64,000 nt of DNA from Nautilus pompilius (taxonomy: Eukaryota; Mollusca; Cephalopoda; Nautilida; Nautilidae). Under the pieces are notes generated by a model. It was not told the DNA's origin, did no database searches, and was given only the letters and a program-made list of their open reading frames with translations. Every line of letters begins with the position of its first letter. Position 1 is the stretch's first letter. The DNA is taken from positions 1,387,501 to 1,451,500 of the forward strand of contig JACATO010000122.1 in NCBI GenBank assembly GCA_018389105.1, written 5' to 3'. Position numbers and translations under genes: made by a program. Positions 57,901 through 63,900 of the stretch are shown in pieces.

Positions 57901-60900
57901 GTAAAACTGAAATTTAAAACACTGAGTATTAAAGAATGATGATGGTGACAGTTTACTGAAACAGATTTTGTGCTTATGTGTTTTCTTGCTTTAACATTTA
58001 GTGTTGGTGCCGTCCTGTGATGGATATTGATACATGTAACACGGTAATTTTAAATTGCTTTAAAAAGTCCATCCAAAACTTAAGGCATGAAAATACAACA
58101 TAGTAAAAAAAAATTAACTCAAAATATAATCTCAATTTCTTTAAAGTTGTATTATTGATGATCCAATGATAAAGACAGTTTTAAGGTATTATTAATAAAT
58201 TTATACCATATTAATTAGGACCTGAAACTAGAGTGATGTCTTTAACCTAATAAAAAGTTAATCTTAGAAGTTCACAAAAGTCACTATTTTTTGTGTTATG
58301 TATCAGGTGGTAGCTAAAACTTTGAGGGTCCTATAAATTTTGCATTTACTGTATTAGTGCACTAATGCATAACCAGTGCATTGAGAGCATTTCAAATACT
58401 TTTATTCCTTTTGTTTTGGAAAAAAGAATTTGAGAAATAAAAGCAACAAAAAAATGGAGAAAGTGTTTTTTTTTTTTTAAAAACCTTTTTATATTTAACA
58501 GAAAAATCTTTTTTCCACTACCTTAAAATTATTATTTTTGAGACATTTTGCCACATGGTTTTAGTCATTTCCAAGGTTTTGATAGCTTGTCAAAAATATT
58601 GATATTTACAGTAAAGGTCATGGTCCAGTGGTTAGTCTACTGGATTGCTTTGGTCAAGTGCCTGAGCTTAAATCCCAATTAGAAGTGGCTTGGTTTGGGT
58701 TTCTTCCAGGTACTCACCCTTCCTTCCACATTTAAAGATGAAGAATTTTGTTAGGTACTTTTCGTAGGTTGCATGCCCTAATGTGCAGGTATTATGTCAG
58801 GAGTCTGATGTCCCAAGCCAGGGAATAGTGCCCTAGATGACCTGTGCCAATTCCCTAAAGGCTGGCATGGACCAAGCACAAAGACAATTGAAGAGAGGGA
58901 GAAGTAATTATTAATGACTAGCTAGGGTGCTGCATGGGAAAAATTGGCTTTAGGCCAATGTGCAGTAGTTTAAAATCTTGCCTGTTTTTTTAAGTACCCA
59001 TACCCAAAATTTGGGGCTTCTAGGTACTATGGTTTAGCCATGAAGAGTAGCAAACATGTGCCCAGTGCTATACATTTTGTTTAATTTTGTATTTTTTAGT
59101 TTTGTAAAATGAGTTGACAATAATTACCTCCCATTGCTATTTTTTTAATGGTGTAGCTTTTGTTCGTTCATTCATTCATTCCCATTCATTGTCTAGCACT
59201 GTGAACCCTGAAATTTGCATCAACTCATGTGGTAGAAATGCCATTGGTCTACTTTGAAGCAGGTATTTATTGACATGGCACTGAAGAGACATTGGAGTGA
59301 AATTCATGGAAGCAGCGAGGACATAAAACTTACCTTGCCAAAAAAGGACAGATCAGGTCATCATGCGGTAGCTGAAAGAGTAACAAATGCACGCACAAAC
59401 ACTTGAAAATATTTGTTCGATACAATGAAATGTGTAGAGTAATTTTATATAGCACTTGTTTGTGGGGGGGTAATTCAGTAAAAGTTTTTCAAATATATCT
59501 TTTATTATCATTTAACTAATATGAATGAAAGATCATTAGCTTACTAATTACTTCAATAAATATTTATTAAACAAAATTTTATTTGCAAATTGATTATGCC
59601 AATAATATTAAGAAATTTTAATGGACAAAACTTGTTACAGTACTATATACCATCTAGAATATTTTTTGAGTATACCTGCTGATGATGATTCTTTCTGAGA
59701 TCCACTCAAACAAAAGCACTTCATGATAGCATAGTGCCTATAGGTAAAATCCTAAATCAAATACTTAATAGAATGGTACTATTTTAGTCCCAGGATTTGA
59801 ACCAAAACTTTAACTGCTTTTGGCTCTCTCTCTCTCTTACTGGAAGGATGTTAGGTTTTTATTTGGATGTGATAGTTTAGCAAGAAATCTGATCTTAAAA
59901 TCACATCCAAACTGGATAAATATTGTACAGTAACTGAGCTTTACTGGCTTTTATTTGCAAAGTTGGTTCTCTTTCTCTCTCGTATGATGATAAGATCAAA
60001 TTCCACACTGTCTTGTCATAATAGTGTTCCTCCAAAGAAAAACGGGCCTAAACCAACTTTCTGGTAGCATATCTTGGAACTTTTTCAATAAATTGTTGAA
60101 GAAAGAGAGGGTTGAAATATAATCTATCACGCATTAAGAATTTTACAAATTAATGAAATGTTTTTATACAAATTCTATTTTAACCCCCTACCTCAGAATA
60201 AGAGTTGCTGTATTAAGCTAATTTATACAAGAGAAATCACAATATAATTTAATCTTTTAGTTTGTACTTTATAATTAAAGCTTTGTTGAAAAATTGAGAC
60301 ACATTTAGCTTTGTCTTCATTCCTTCAAAGTGTTAACTTTTTTTCTTTTTAAGATTTTGATGAAAAAATTCCTGCAGCCCCCACACTAAATGTTCATAAT
60401 GCTATATGTGAAATAGCCTCTGATTACACAAAGAGAAAGAATGTGTTACGACTGAAGCTGAAAGATGGTGCAGAATTCCTTTTTGAAGCTGGCAGTTTAA
60501 ATGACATGCGTGAATGGCATGAAAAAGTTGGCTTTCAAGCAGGTAATATTTCACTGGGATTCCAAATAATTTTATTCTTTAAGATCACCAGATATGAATC
60601 AACAATTTTTAAAAAAAATGTTCTTTGCATTATCTTTGGAAAGATCAGATGCATCTTTAGATTAGAGTAAATAAGTGAAAATTAAGGGGTTTTGATTGAT
60701 AATGGGTAAATTGCAAACCAACAAACAATAAACTGATTGGTTTGGTCATTTTTTGTTTGCCAAATTAAAAAGTAAACCTAAATTTGACTAATTCCAGCAT
60801 GGTTATTCAGAAATAGGCTCTAGTTAATTCATCTGAAATAATGTTCTGGAAAAGGTTAAATGCCTTTACATGATAGATGTGACATTCCAAGACTTGACTT

Positions 60901-63900
60901 GTATATTTATAACTGTTTCAGGAATTTGAGCACACAGTAAAATTTCATGTGATCTTTACAAGTTTTACTACCATATTGCACAGGGAAATGTTAAATTTTG
61001 AAAAAAAATGTTTGGAACTTCTGATTTTAAACAGTATCAGATTTTTTGAATTTTTCTTTTCGATTAAATTAAAAGCTTATTTTTCTCTTGGAATAGTTGT
61101 GAAACAACAATGGGTTATGGAATTTAAATTAATCTTTGAAGTTTTACAGGTTTTCACTTTTTTATTTTTCTCCAACTGCCTGCTGTTTACAGTACAGAGT
61201 CCCTTGACCTCGGATTTGGAGTTAGATATTAGTGACGACACAGAAGACTTTGATAGCGGAGGTGAAATGTTTGTTTGGAGTAGTAGTCTCTCTTGCTTTT
61301 TGGGAAATTTCCATGTGTGGGAATTAGCACTGAATTGATTCTCCTTTTCAGATCTTGACTGCCTTAAGCCTTGATTGTTTGGTGTAGCTTTGAGTGGCTT
61401 TGGTTTGTTTCTGTATCACTAACACACGCACATGCACACAGACAGGCACACAGGGATAGGGAGAGACACAGGAGCAGAAAGGCACTCAGAGACACTGCTA
61501 ACCTCAATGGCATTGCCATTATAACAGAAAATAACAGTCTTTATGCTTTGCTTGTATTTTTTTGGGTGAGGAGAAAGACTAGAATACAACAATATGAAAT
61601 TCCTTGATATATATATATATATATTTTAAAACATTTTTATGCCACTTGATAACTTTTGTTCAATGCTGCAATTCTTAGTTTGGATATTTAAGATCATTTG
61701 CAAGTAATGTTTATCACTTTTATTGATGTTTCATTTAAAATATTGCTAGTATACTATACCTTAAAGATTAAACCTACAGTGGCATACAAAAGTTGAACAA
61801 CAATGTCAGAACAAACAAATTGACTTAAAATGTGCAAAAAAAAAAAGATGACATTCCAGCCCTGGGAATTGCACTGATAGAAAAGCAATTTCTTGTTGTT
61901 TAAAATTATATATACATAGCATGCTCACTAGTAAATATTTTGCATATGCTCACTTTTCTCACCTTATGACATAATTTCATGGTAGCAAAAGTGTAAGACT
62001 GCCAGCATCCACTGCTTATATTTGTGAATTTTTCAAACAAATAACCAATAGAATATGAGAATATGATACGCAAATCCATAATTTTATCATTCTACAATAG
62101 GGAAAAAAAAAAAGTTTTGGAGTCTCAAAATGTTTCCAGATTGTGGAGTTGTGCAAGGAGAAACACTTATATTCCAAGATTGCTAAGTGGATTGAGTGCA
62201 GTAAAACATCTTGATGTCCAATCTGGAAGCTGGATGAACAAACTAGTGGCTACATTGAAAACTATAAAGTGGCATATCTCCAAAAACATATGCTCAAACC
62301 AATCCTAAAATCAAGCACCTGCCTGAAATTGAGTGGCACAAAACATTCATTGACATTTTTAAGAGATTTGTAGGGCATATTGATTTTCATGAGAACTGTC
62401 CAGACATAGCTTTGATTTCAAATTGAAGGTTATTGCCATGAGGAACCCTTTTGTTTCCTTAATGAATCAAAGGGCCTGACTTCAGTTCACCAAGTACCAT
62501 TTCTATTGGACCCCAGAAACATGGACCAGAGTACTTTAGGTCTGATGAATCATGGTCCCAGCTTGAACTTGTGGCAAAAATTTCGTGAAGCATTCCATCT
62601 GAAATATACCAAACCTATGTTCAAAGGTGGCAGTATATCCATTATGGTTTAGATCTATTTCTTTCGAAAGGGGACAGGCCTTATTCACTGTATCCAGAGA
62701 ATAATGGAGAAGTTTGTTTAGATGGACATTTTGACCAATGTACTTGAACTGTATTCTGAGGACTGCTTCCCTCTCAACTGGATTTTTCGACATAACAATC
62801 CAAAGCATCAAGCAGCATCTCACAGATCAGAAAGAGCTTAGTTCTAAAGTGGTTGCCTCAAAATTCTGACTTGAATTCAATAGAGAATCTATGGAACAAC
62901 ATACCTAAAGATATTAAGATGCAAAAGCTCAGAAATTTTGGATCATTTGTTCCAAATTATTCAGTTTACTTGGGCTGATATTTGTATAGACCAACATATC
63001 TGTACTACAAATTCCATGCATAACTACTGTAGTGTAACCAATGTTTGTTTTTTAAATTTGTCAACATGAAATTGTCTTAATATAAGAAAAGCGAGCATAC
63101 ACAAAATGCTTACTGCTGAATATGTTGATGTATACGTCATTCAAAAGAACAAGAACTGCTTTTCTATCATAATATCAATGGCTGAAATGTTTATTTTAGA
63201 TATTTTGTGTCAATTTTTTTAGCATCATTCTTAAACTTTTGTTCACCATTATATTGATTAAAGTGCATAGATATTTTGCACATGCATTTGTGGATATAGA
63301 TTATTTATTTTCAATCCAAGCATCTTTTTAAAGATGCTATTGGGCTATTTAAAACCTACCGTTTAAGCTTTATTTCATTCAACAGCTAATGCACTATTTA
63401 GCTTTTTAAGATTCTAGAATAGTTTACTTTTAAAATTTTGTGTTTTAAATAGTACCAAGTGTAATTAATGTGTGGAAATCTTCATATGCTTATATTAGTT
63501 GCTTTGGTGTGGGCTTTTTTTGTGTCATGACAATTTTTTCACAATGATAGTTAACGTGATTCTAACATCTAATCACAACTATAATGATGGCATGCATTAA
63601 AACTTGAATATTGCATGTTAACCTTAGGCCTTAATATGATACTGACCACTTTTAACTGCTCTGCCACCTGAATTATGTATTATATTTGCAATCTGTAATG
63701 CACTTCACTGCCTATAATCATCAATCTTTTTAACATAATTTTTGAAGTATATAATGGCAGATTTTACAGCAAATATAAAAACACATCTGGGCTAAAAGGA
63801 TTTATGGTGCTCATATTTTCTTTGCATTATTTCAAATAACTAATCGGTATTGCAATTCTCAATCTGACAGGTTTAGAATCATCTGAGCACGCAAGCCCAG

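Noticed and set aside
58612-58690. A tRNA gene
   Set aside because: A and B boxes are present, but no cloverleaf or acceptor stem can be formed; it is the head of a SINE.
50267-60542. Conventional beta-spectrin
   Set aside because: The repeat count in the window would allow it, but the Glu/Lys-rich helical linker and the PH motifs (HEFQAGGKKA, LCGQWLCLFKD) fit beta-heavy better. Kept as an alternative, since CH domains and upstream repeats are not visible.
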